Shown here piece by piece: positions 6,499-13,950 of a stretch of 28,917 nucleotides of DNA; position 1 is the stretch's first letter, and the number at the start of each line of letters is the position of its first letter. The DNA lies in contig CAZXCQ010000045.1 in NCBI GenBank assembly GCA_964639275.1, positions 1-28,917 on the forward strand, read 5' to 3'. Made by a program: the position numbers and the translations under genes. The DNA is from CAZXCQ01 sp964639275 (GTDB taxonomy: Bacteria; Desulfobacterota; DSM-4660; Desulfatiglandales; Desulfatiglandaceae). The notes beneath the pieces were generated by a model. The model was not told the DNA's origin. It worked only from the letters and a program-made list of their open reading frames with translations, and made no database searches.

Positions 6499-8388
6499 AT
6501 GAAATCATTGAGAAGGCTTTTGACCCTCTGTCTGGTGGTGGGACTGGTTGCAATTCTCCTGGTCAAATGTGGAGATGATTCTGATGAGCCAACCAAATAT
6601 ATCACGCGCACACATTTGATATATGCGAAGTATGGAACCCTCAGCCCTGTCAGCCAGGGCATGGATGGAACTCTATCTTCCAGCAATCGGAGCAATCAAT
6701 ACATACTAACCCTGGAAGACGTATCAGAAGAGATGCTCTGGTACACGGAACAACCTTCTCGAGAATCCGGTACAGAAACAGTAAGATATTTTACTGCGGT
6801 ATGGTCAACTGCCTATGGGGAGGTTGCCCCAAACGCCGTATTGGATGGGTACATAGGGACCAATGTGTCAAATGACGGATTCTTCTTGACCTTGAATGCG
6901 CCTCAATATGATCCAAATTCCAATAGACTCACCTTTAGTGTCACTCTGCTTGATTCGACCCTGGACAACAAACCCGAAACCACACTGGCTATTGAAAAGA
7001 TCAAGATCACCATATTGGATAATAGTGCCAAAGATCAGACAGATGACTGGTCGTTTGCGCAAGTGGCACCGGATGCCAGATTTGAGCCAACAGGGACCGG
7101 CGGTGTTTACAGCCTTTATTTAAACGATGTTTGCCCTGAAACATACTATCTAGGAAATGCCCCGAATCGTCGATCCTATCTATACTCGGTCAAGGCCTTT
7201 GTGCGGAACTGGCAGGAACTTTTTGAGGGCGACCCCCCAAATGCCTCTATGACAACATACTCAGAAAACGGTGACCTCAAGGCGCATATTCTTACTCTTG
7301 ATAGTCCCGAATATGACGAGGATACCCACAGTGTCATTTATACGGCACGTTTGTTACATGGGGAAATTAAGGCCGGGGAGACGTCATATTCCCCGACCCT
7401 GTTTATTGAAGGCCCGCTGACATCCCGTTCTTCAAATTTAGCTCCATCTACTTACAAAGTAGCTTTAAGCGGTACTCACACAATCCAGGTCGAAAACAAG
7501 TGTACACAGACAATCTGGTTTGGATCATCTGGAAATTGCAAAACTCAGAAAAGCCCGTGTCCTGAGTTTTATGCCCCACCAAAGGCCTCCAATGTGGAGA
7601 TCGGTTCCGGGGAGAAGATCGTCTTCCATGTGGACGTGGCCTGGGCCGGCAGGTTCTGGCCGCGCACAGGCTGCAAGTTCAACGACAAGGGACTGTGCCC
7701 TAACACAGGAGCGGACTGTTGTGACGCAGGTGGGTGTGTCAACAAAGATCATCAATTCGCAAAGGGCTGTTTCTATTCTGGCAATCCTCCCGTTTTGCTG
7801 ATCGAACCCACCTTTGATGCACCCAGCGGAAACGGCCCCATTGACTACTTTGATACCAGCATGGTGGATGGATATAATGTCCTCATGTCCATCGCGGCCA
7901 TAGCAAACACCTATAACCCATCGCCGGACCCGGGGATGGACCCAAAATATTGGTGCACCACGGCAGGCTGCAATTCGAGCCCTGAGTGCCCGGAGTTTCT
8001 GAAAGACAGCAAAGGGAATTGCTGGAGCCCATGCCAGCATGCGATACGCACTGGGTTGCCCACGGCTGAACAGGAAAAGCTATGCTGTACGTGCTCTATG
8101 ACAGAACCGATCACCTGCCCGGAGTCAGCCTGTGACGGGCATTACGGGTGCTCACCATATGTAAAGGACACGGAAGGGAAACAGAAGTACCCGCCAAATA
8201 TGTGTTGCGACCCTTGGGGAAAACTCAACAACAACCGCCCCTGGGATCAAAAGTACATCGAATACATCGATGATGTGAAAAAGGCGTGTCCTGAAGTCTA
8301 CGCATGGCAATTCGATGACTTTAAAAGCACTATCAATTGCAGAAAAACCAACGGCCAGGTGGACTACAAGATTACCATATGCCCATAA
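6499..8388 (+). CDS. Large lipoprotein with two N-terminal repeats and a thaumatin-like C-terminal domain
   Basis: The start at 6499 has AAGGAG eight bases upstream. The 629-residue product begins with a signal segment ending LLVKC, an imperfect lipobox. Residues about 33-155 and 190-320 look like two copies of the same domain: each has a DV-type segment, an aromatic, a +xF(T/V)xxW strand, PNA, then L(N/D)(A/S)P(Q/E)YD followed by strands ending in LL. From about residue 325 to the end the protein matches the thaumatin family: VENKCTQTIWFGSSG, GRFWPRTGC, DYFDTSMVDGYNV, many Cys in CTTAGC, CPEF and LCCTC, AWQFDDFKSTINC and the terminal ITICP. Thaumatin-like proteins are often glucan-binding or glucanase-like. 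The role here is unknown and probably at the cell surface. Confidence 0.8.
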   Translation: MKSLRRLLTLCLVVGLVAILLVKCGDDSDEPTKYITRTHLIYAKYGTLSPVSQGMDGTLSSSNRSNQYILTLEDVSEEMLWYTEQPSRESGTETVRYFTAVWSTAYGEVAPNAVLDGYIGTNVSNDGFFLTLNAPQYDPNSNRLTFSVTLLDSTLDNKPETTLAIEKIKITILDNSAKDQTDDWSFAQVAPDARFEPTGTGGVYSLYLNDVCPETYYLGNAPNRRSYLYSVKAFVRNWQELFEGDPPNASMTTYSENGDLKAHILTLDSPEYDEDTHSVIYTARLLHGEIKAGETSYSPTLFIEGPLTSRSSNLAPSTYKVALSGTHTIQVENKCTQTIWFGSSGNCKTQKSPCPEFYAPPKASNVEIGSGEKIVFHVDVAWAGRFWPRTGCKFNDKGLCPNTGADCCDAGGCVNKDHQFAKGCFYSGNPPVLLIEPTFDAPSGNGPIDYFDTSMVDGYNVLMSIAAIANTYNPSPDPGMDPKYWCTTAGCNSSPECPEFLKDSKGNCWSPCQHAIRTGLPTAEQEKLCCTCSMTEPITCPESACDGHYGCSPYVKDTEGKQKYPPNMCCDPWGKLNNNRPWDQKYIEYIDDVKKACPEVYAWQFDDFKSTINCRKTNGQVDYKITICP

Positions 8389-8414
8389 CATAGCCCTTCC
8401 AGCTTTTGCCGGCC

Positions 8415-8626
8415 TTGATGGTTTCGTAAAAAGTCGTTACCCCGTTGGAGCTTGTGCCGGACTCGATCCGGTAACCGGAGTCCGGATATTTTGTATGTGG
8501 CTGAAAGAACTGGATTCCAGGGGCTGCCCCGGACGTGATCCGGGATTCGCCTGTCTGCGTGCGTTAACGCACAGGTAGGCCGGAATGACGTAAAAAGGGC
8601 ATTTTCGACCTCTTCGATGCCATCAA
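8415..8626. repeat. MITE-like palindromic element with nested hairpins
   Basis: The 212-bp stretch is bounded by TTGATGG and CCATCAA inverted ends. Inside are several inverted repeats: one around CCGGACTCGATCCGG / CCGGAGTCCGG, one around GGATTCCAGGGGCTGCCCCGG / GATCCGGGATTC, and GTGCGTTAACGCAC. The pattern 'GGATTCC...GGAATGACG' is typical of interspersed palindromic elements in proteobacterial genomes. It fills the gap between convergent genes (plus-strand lipoprotein and minus-strand outer-membrane protein), so transcription may also end here. The rest of the gap, 8627-8741, shows nothing else. Confidence 0.5.
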
Positions 8627-8741
8627 CCTTTATTTAACATGCTGCCCGGGAAGGCGCTGGGGCATAACGCGCGTACAGTTTTCATATCGACAGCCATGGA
8701 GCTAGGTTCTGCAATGGGGGAATTCAAAAAGATAAAGGCCC

Positions 8742-9563
8742 TTAGAAGGAATAGCTCACCCCGATGGTCAGGGCCGACCGGCTCACAAAGGTACCCTCGA
8801 TATTGGCCTTGAGGTTTTTCCACACGTTAACGTCAACCCCGACCAGGGCGGTGAAGTTATTCTCGTTGCTGAGCGAGCCCTTGTAATCCACCCAGCCGTA
8901 GGGCGGGACTTCAAGGTTCCACCTGCCCTTATAATCGACATTGTAGTAGCTGTACCCTGCCCCCACGTAGGGAGTGAATCTCCCGAGGGTCCAGTAGACA
9001 TTGGCGATCGCATCCACCTGCCAGTAATCCATTTGATCATCAGTGAGCCAGTGAAACTCCGCAGCCGTCTTGCCGTAAGTGAGGGATCTCCAGTTCTTGA
9101 CCGTTCGGTTGTCGTATCGAAGATACTGGGCACCCGCGGCAAGACCGATCCCGTTGGCAAATTCATAGATCTTCCCTTTTGCACCGATGGCCCAGACAAA
9201 GGCGCTCGCGAGATCCGCCTTCCAGTAATCACCAGGCTCTGTATCGGTCCACTTTCCCCCATCCACTATTCCTAACTTGCAAAAGAGGTTGATACAGTCG
9301 ATGAGGCCATAGGTTATTGTGGCCATATAGTATTGATCCCCTTCAAAATCACTCCCCTGACGATCCGTCTTCTTGTAACCGCCAGGGTAAGTCTTTTTCA
9401 GGTCATAGTCCTCAAATGCCTGTTTGAACACCCAGTTTCCCTGAATTCCTACAGCAAATTGGCCCTTTTGAATGAGCTTGGCAGGATTTCCCAGCTCCTG
9501 AGCAAATGCGACACTCCCCGGTAACGCCAAAAGAAATACCAGCAGAATAATTATCTTTTTCAT
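8742..9563 (-). CDS. Outer-membrane beta-barrel protein
   Basis: The 273-residue product has a clean signal peptide (MKKIIILLVFLLALPGS, cleavage after AFA), followed by alternating amphipathic strands rich in Tyr, Trp and Gly, such as YYMATITYGLIDCINLFCKL and YVGAGYSYYNVDYKG. It ends in the terminal aromatic signature SYSF used for barrel assembly. The start at 9563 is chosen for the GAGGGAG site and the signal peptide; longer starts add no recognisable sequence. Size and pattern resemble the 8-12-strand OmpA/OmpW-type barrels. Substrate or partner is unknown. It stands alone, convergent with the thaumatin-like gene. Confidence 0.8.
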   Translation of the reverse strand: MKKIIILLVFLLALPGSVAFAQELGNPAKLIQKGQFAVGIQGNWVFKQAFEDYDLKKTYPGGYKKTDRQGSDFEGDQYYMATITYGLIDCINLFCKLGIVDGGKWTDTEPGDYWKADLASAFVWAIGAKGKIYEFANGIGLAAGAQYLRYDNRTVKNWRSLTYGKTAAEFHWLTDDQMDYWQVDAIANVYWTLGRFTPYVGAGYSYYNVDYKGRWNLEVPPYGWVDYKGSLSNENNFTALVGVDVNVWKNLKANIEGTFVSRSALTIGVSYSF

Positions 9564-9904
9564 ACTTACTCCCTCTTTCGAAAAGCGGCATATGGTTCTG
9601 AAGCCACTGCTTATCATAACGTTCAATCGCCGTGCCGACCGCAGGAAATACCCTTAGTGGAAGTGCTTGTCACACGGGTTCTGTACCCAAAGATACCCTC
9701 CTGAAAACCTGTATCGCTCTCTGCTTAGTTGTACACCACTCGATCCATTTTTGTCACACAACAGATCCAAAGTCCATCACCTTTTCCTCTCCCAACATGT
9801 TGGAGAAAGACAAAAAGTTATTGTTTCCCTGTCGACAAGAAGGCCGAAGGCGACATTGGAAACGCATGCCACATCAGGCTTGCGGTGATGCTTGCCTGTG
9901 CGTG

Positions 9905-10090
9905 TCCGCAGGCAAACAGGCATCCGGTGCTCTGCACCATATTCCCATCCAAGGAATCGAACAGAGGGGGACTTTTTGGACGGCTTTCCAAGCTGCTTCA
10001 GGAGATGGTTACGCCCTGTCAGGTCTGGGCGTTGATGACCGATCATGTGCTTCTGCTTCTTCGCATTGGAACCGCTTGTTTTTTAGGATC
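9905..10090 (+). pseudogene. Remnant of a REP-associated tyrosine (Y1, IS200-like) transposase
   Basis: Two frames together give the N-terminal core of a RAYT/Y1 transposase. Frame one reads ASGALHHIPIQGIEQRG, matching the family's APGALHHIIxRGIERR. One frame over, GRLSKLLQEMVTPCQVWALM then TDHVLLLLRIGT matches RLGKLLxETxxxCYAWALMxNHxHLLLxTGT. The metal-binding His-x-His pair has become His-Val-Leu and the frames are broken, so it is inactive. The catalytic Tyr region and the rest of the protein are missing. The surrounding non-coding stretch (9564-10130) contains nothing else I can identify. Such enzymes mobilise REP-type palindromes, and this window has several. Confidence 0.6.
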
Positions 10091-10130
10091 TATCGAGAAT
10101 CGAATCATTTGTGTCGCTAGTTGAATCTCA

Positions 10131-12413
10131 TTATTCATACCCTTCCCAAGAGAAGTTCAATTTCACTTGGGTCCCGTACAATTCAACCCAAAAGGCAGGT
10201 GGATTGGGATCGTACCAGCTACCCTCTTCATATTGCTTCTTGATAGTTTCCAGGGTATCGTTCCCCAGATGAAACGGTCCAGCTTCATTTAGCAGGACCT
10301 TATTGCTGTCATTCTGGTCAACGATCTTGATATCGCGCACCTGGATGTCGTCATAGGTATCGCGAGATGCCAGGGACCGGATCGTAATGGAGTTTGTTCC
10401 CGACTCCAGGGTCCCGCACCACAAAAACGGAACTTCACGCGCAAGATAACCCGCGGCCTTCCCTGTTTCTTTGATGCGTCCTACGGTTTTATTGTTTATA
10501 TCCACTTCCGGTGCGCCGCCATCAGCGCCTCCGATCTTCACCGATATGAGGATAGGGGTCTCTGCAACAAAGGGATCACACTCACCCGGATCCACGTTAC
10601 CGTTTTTATTGAGATCTTCATCACCATCGTCATAGGGGTCGCCATCGTAGTTGCGGTTGTTCCATATCTTCCAGCCGTTAAATGGACGCCTCAGCTTAAC
10701 TCCCTTGCCATAGATCCATGCCCAGATTTCCACCTTATCCGGTATCCCGTCGCCATCGGTATCAGGATTTCCCGAATCTGAAAAAAAGCGGTTCTTCTCG
10801 TCGAAGTCCTTGATCCCGTCTTTATCGCTGTCCCTGTCCAAATCTTCTTCTTGAATTCCTTCGCTGTTCTTGGGTGGAGCCCATATACAAACCAGTTTGC
10901 TGGTTGAGAATTTCACAGTAGATTCGGTTTTCGTCCAGGGATCGATGAGGTGGATAGCGTCATCCGAATCGTTCTCGTAATCATCGAAACCGTCGATCAC
11001 CATCACATGTTTTGTGGTGGCTGTAACAAGCGGGCGTCCTTGAAGGATATAGTCCTTTACTTTGCTAAAGGTAATTCCCTCTGGTACCACCCAGGGATTT
11101 CCTTTGAGCGCGTACGAGAGGGCATGGCTGACCTTCCAGCCTGTAAGGCCTTGGCCATGCCCCAGCTGCCCTGCTGCGGTCACGGCCAGTGGGGAAAACA
11201 CGGCATATGAGATCCCATCCCGTGAAACCTTTCCCTTAAAATACCCGCTCACCATCGCCACCGAAGTTCGACCGCAATAGACGTTGCAATGGGGGCAGCT
11301 ATGGATGCCTTGGAGTGGGCCGGTATGGGGTTTATCCCAGGCATGGTCACCTTTTTCAGCGCATCCCGGGCATAAGAGATATGTGTCCTTTTTCTGAACC
11401 AGGTAAGGGGTTAACGCCAGATCTACAGTTAGCCAGGGATCTTCCCTCATGGAGGTTTTGATCTCAAACGCGGAAGTCTGAGACCATAAACTCTCCTCAG
11501 AATTCTCAGTTATTGATTTTACCCTCCAGTAATACCTGCCATCCTGTAAAGACGTGTCATAATAATAAAGGGACCCGTTGGTGCTAACGGAAAACATCGG
11601 GGAACTGAAATCATCGCTATCATCCATTTCCAGACGAAATTCTTTGATGTTGATAAACCAATCACTCCAGGCAAAGCTGACCGTGTTAACTGCAATCCCA
11701 GAGTCTGGAAAAGGAGAAACAAGCACCGGCGCAGGGATTGCATTTCTCACCCCTTGGGTGGTCTCATTTTCAGCATAGATAACCCAGTGGACGCCGATCG
11801 ATGTCGTATACACATCCGGATGCACGCCGATGCTTTGATTGGCTGTCACCGGTCCATAGCCGCCATATTCCTCGGCGTTGTTGACGTAATGCCCGTCGTG
11901 AGCGTAATCTCCCCATGAAACAAAATCTATTTTGGTACTGGAACTGTGGTAGTTCCCGGAGTATAGGATACAGGTATCAGATGCGTTGTCAAAGACATCG
12001 CCCGAAAGGGTGTCGCTGTGCAATACGGCATACCCATCGTCGAAGCCGTAGTCGTTTTGCACGGCGCCCAATCCGTCAAATAGGATCACGACATATCCAC
12101 CCGGAGGGACCTCTGGAAGTTCCGCCGGGATAGCGTAGGTATCCCCTTTCTCATTGGTGATCTCAAACAGATCCATATCCGTAGGATCTGAACCAGAGTT
12201 ATACAATTCAACCCATTCAGTGCCTGTGGGGGCGAAAAACAGCACTTCGTTTAGTCGAATGGGTGATGAGGCAACACCGCCGCTCCCACCTCCACTGTCG
12301 CTGCATCCACCGCCTACACCCATGATGATCATCAACCCGAAACTCATAACGGACAACAGTGAACCGCAACCAATACCCCTCATACTGCGAGTCCTCACCT
12401 TTCTCATGTCCAT
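10131..12413 (-). CDS. Mosaic lipoprotein: lamin-tail, FnIII-like, C39-like peptidase, calcium-binding repeats
   Basis: The start at 12413 follows an AAGGGGG site and gives 760 residues. A hydrophobic signal ends at MGVGGGC (lipobox-like), followed by a Gly/Ser linker. A lamin-tail domain (RLNEVLFFAPTGTEWVELYN) spans about residues 48-190. An FnIII-like strand region is at about 228-325. A papain-like C39-type peptidase follows, with nucleophile Cys in NVYCGRTSVAM near residue 378 and His in TKHVMVIDGFDDY near 470. Thrombospondin-3/EF-like repeats (DRDSDKDGIKDFDE, NPDTDGDGIPDK) are at about 518-555, and a C-terminal beta domain closes the protein. The four Cys in CPGC and CPHC before the active site could bind a metal. 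Likely a surface protease or adhesin. It is separated from the mycofactocin cluster by a long palindrome. Confidence 0.75.
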   Translation of the reverse strand: MDMRKVRTRSMRGIGCGSLLSVMSFGLMIIMGVGGGCSDSGGGSGGVASSPIRLNEVLFFAPTGTEWVELYNSGSDPTDMDLFEITNEKGDTYAIPAELPEVPPGGYVVILFDGLGAVQNDYGFDDGYAVLHSDTLSGDVFDNASDTCILYSGNYHSSSTKIDFVSWGDYAHDGHYVNNAEEYGGYGPVTANQSIGVHPDVYTTSIGVHWVIYAENETTQGVRNAIPAPVLVSPFPDSGIAVNTVSFAWSDWFINIKEFRLEMDDSDDFSSPMFSVSTNGSLYYYDTSLQDGRYYWRVKSITENSEESLWSQTSAFEIKTSMREDPWLTVDLALTPYLVQKKDTYLLCPGCAEKGDHAWDKPHTGPLQGIHSCPHCNVYCGRTSVAMVSGYFKGKVSRDGISYAVFSPLAVTAAGQLGHGQGLTGWKVSHALSYALKGNPWVVPEGITFSKVKDYILQGRPLVTATTKHVMVIDGFDDYENDSDDAIHLIDPWTKTESTVKFSTSKLVCIWAPPKNSEGIQEEDLDRDSDKDGIKDFDEKNRFFSDSGNPDTDGDGIPDKVEIWAWIYGKGVKLRRPFNGWKIWNNRNYDGDPYDDGDEDLNKNGNVDPGECDPFVAETPILISVKIGGADGGAPEVDINNKTVGRIKETGKAAGYLAREVPFLWCGTLESGTNSITIRSLASRDTYDDIQVRDIKIVDQNDSNKVLLNEAGPFHLGNDTLETIKKQYEEGSWYDPNPPAFWVELYGTQVKLNFSWEGYE

Positions 12414-12512
12414 TGTCCCCCTTCCATTGTCACCACCAAAATGAAATATCCTAGTAACGTTCAAAATTGTTGGCACGGCTCAACCTTATCCCCAGACCTG
12501 ACATCGCAAGGA

Positions 12513-12710
12513 GCAGGTATTGAGGGCTTTCACGGAGCGACTGTCGGGAGGGCGCCGTCTCTTCCGGACTTATCTCTGGGGGAAACCGAGGCTCTCCCGC
12601 TCTCAATGAGCGGGAGAGAACGCGGAGGGGGCAGGAATCCCTCAGAGATAAGTCCGAAGAAGAGACCAGCCCGTGAGACTCGGAGCGAGAGGAAAGTCCT
12701 CAATACCTGC
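12513..12710. repeat. ~200-bp imperfect palindrome with a perfect central hairpin
   Basis: The ends GCAGGTATTGAGG (12513) and CCTCAATACCTGC (to 12710) are exact inverted copies. Further in, GTCTCTTCCGGACTTATCTCT pairs with AGAGATAAGTCCGAAGAAGAGAC with one small bulge. The centre is CTCTCCCGCTC, loop TCAAT, GAGCGGGAGAG (12592-12618), a perfect 11-bp stem. It lies between two minus-strand genes, just after the end of the mycofactocin-type cluster, so a transcript would fold into one long hairpin. It could be a fold-back mobile element, a structured RNA or a terminator complex. No coding potential is convincing here. Confidence 0.7.
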
Positions 12711-12778
12711 TAAAGATGCCCTCAACTTCTCCACGCCAACACTCTTGAACGATGCCAATATCCTATTGATCCACCAAT

Positions 12779-12811
12779 TTGGTATCAATTTAGCCCTTTT
12801 CAAAATCGAAG
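12779..12811 (+). repeat. Operon repeat, copy A (left part only)
   Basis: TGGTATCAATTTAGCCCTTTTCAAAATCG matches the left end of the ~95-bp repeat found at 16284, 17262, 20061 and 21418. Only the left third is present. It encodes the last residues (DFEKG) and the stop of the downstream radical SAM gene. Confidence 0.55.
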
Positions 12812-13950
12812 TATTTATCCAGCCCCATATGGTAATGCAGCTGAAGGAATCGTCTTTTCCCCATCTTTGATAGAAGCGAGAGATAGGTAAATCCCTCTAT
12901 GGGAAGCGAATAACGCTCTAATCCGGGTTCCGTGCATTGTTGACATTCGGGGTAGCGGCCGACCCTCCGACGAAATCTTGCGGCCTCATGTGAGAAAAAG
13001 AGCGCCTTGACAGGTGTCTCCAAAATATTTCCGGGGCTCATATCTATGAGCGGGCACAGAAACAGTTCCCCATTGCTTCGAACAAAAAAGTAGTTAAAAC
13101 CGCATGAACAGGGCTTTTTCATCCTGCCCGTCTTGAGATATTGGACCAGTGTATCGGCGTGATAACTCCAGCGAAACAGACCGGTCTGGTAGAAACGGAT
13201 CATGGTTTCGATATCATCCGGGCCAAAGGCCAAGTCTTTTGCTTTCTCTTGATTTAGATAACGACCCTCTGTAACGATGCAGGGCGATATAATGGTAAAG
13301 ATGTTTTTGGAGTCTGCATATCGGGCAATCCTGTGCAGCTCTTGAACGTTTATGGGTAAGATAGTTGTCTTTATTCCAATAATAAGATTGGGAAAAAAAT
13401 CCCTGAACCTTACAAGGCCCTCGATTGTCTGATTGACCTTTTCCCAGGCATTCTCGTGGTTTCTTATCTTATCATGGAGACCGCCTACCGCATCCATGGC
13501 GCAGACCATGACCAGATCGAGATTCTTGGCCCGAAGCCTTTGAAGGATTGCTAGCGTATATTCAAGTACTCGTTTTGTCAACAACCCATTGGTGGTTATG
13601 GCAATGGATCGAAGGGCCTTCAGGTTTTTTTGTTTCATCCCGCAGATGCCGGCAAAAAGATCGGGGAGATCCGTCCGCAGGAAAGGCTCGCCCCCGGTAA
13701 TATCCAACTCCCTGAGATCAAAAAAGAGATCTGACAAAAGGAGACGCATCCATTCCTCCACAGGAAGATTTGGCACCTCACGGGGAATCCGCCAGATATT
13801 GCACATGATGCACTCTGAAACACAGTCATGGGTGATCTCAAGACTCAGGGCCTGGGGTGTCGCTGGTTTGCCACGCCATCTGAGATAGCGGTAGCGAAGC
13901 CCGTTTTTAAGGAGGTGAAAGACCAGCTTAAGGGGCGAATCCGTCATCAT
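12790..13950 (-). CDS. Radical SAM protein with Twitch-like C-terminal domain, coupled to mftF
   Basis: The ATG at 13950 overlaps the mftF stop as ATGA, so the two are translationally coupled; a second ATG follows directly. The 386-residue product has the radical SAM triad in HDCVSECIMCNIW (Cys43, Cys47, Cys50), an ELDITGGEPFLR strand for SAM binding and an AITTNG segment. A C-terminal half-SPASM (Twitch) pattern follows: CGFNYFFVRSNGELFLC (CX10GX4C) then ECQQC, enough for one auxiliary cluster but lacking the usual CX5CX3C tail. It is not mftC, which lies elsewhere in the same cluster. Its substrate is unknown; position suggests modification of mycofactocin, its glycan or a carrier. Last codons and stop lie in a repeat copy. 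Confidence 0.82.
   Translation of the reverse strand: MMTDSPLKLVFHLLKNGLRYRYLRWRGKPATPQALSLEITHDCVSECIMCNIWRIPREVPNLPVEEWMRLLLSDLFFDLRELDITGGEPFLRTDLPDLFAGICGMKQKNLKALRSIAITTNGLLTKRVLEYTLAILQRLRAKNLDLVMVCAMDAVGGLHDKIRNHENAWEKVNQTIEGLVRFRDFFPNLIIGIKTTILPINVQELHRIARYADSKNIFTIISPCIVTEGRYLNQEKAKDLAFGPDDIETMIRFYQTGLFRWSYHADTLVQYLKTGRMKKPCSCGFNYFFVRSNGELFLCPLIDMSPGNILETPVKALFFSHEAARFRRRVGRYPECQQCTEPGLERYSLPIEGFTYLSLLSKMGKRRFLQLHYHMGLDKYFDFEKG

Noticed and set aside
10131..12413. The C39-like lipoprotein as a substitute for the missing MftE peptidase
   Set aside because: It has a lipoprotein signal and so acts outside the cytoplasm, and it is separated from the cluster by the palindrome; MftA maturation is cytoplasmic.
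12441..12713. A 90-codon protein across the large palindrome
   Set aside because: The sequence is explained by the inverted repeat; the translation is low-complexity Ser/Arg/Gly-rich without any family.
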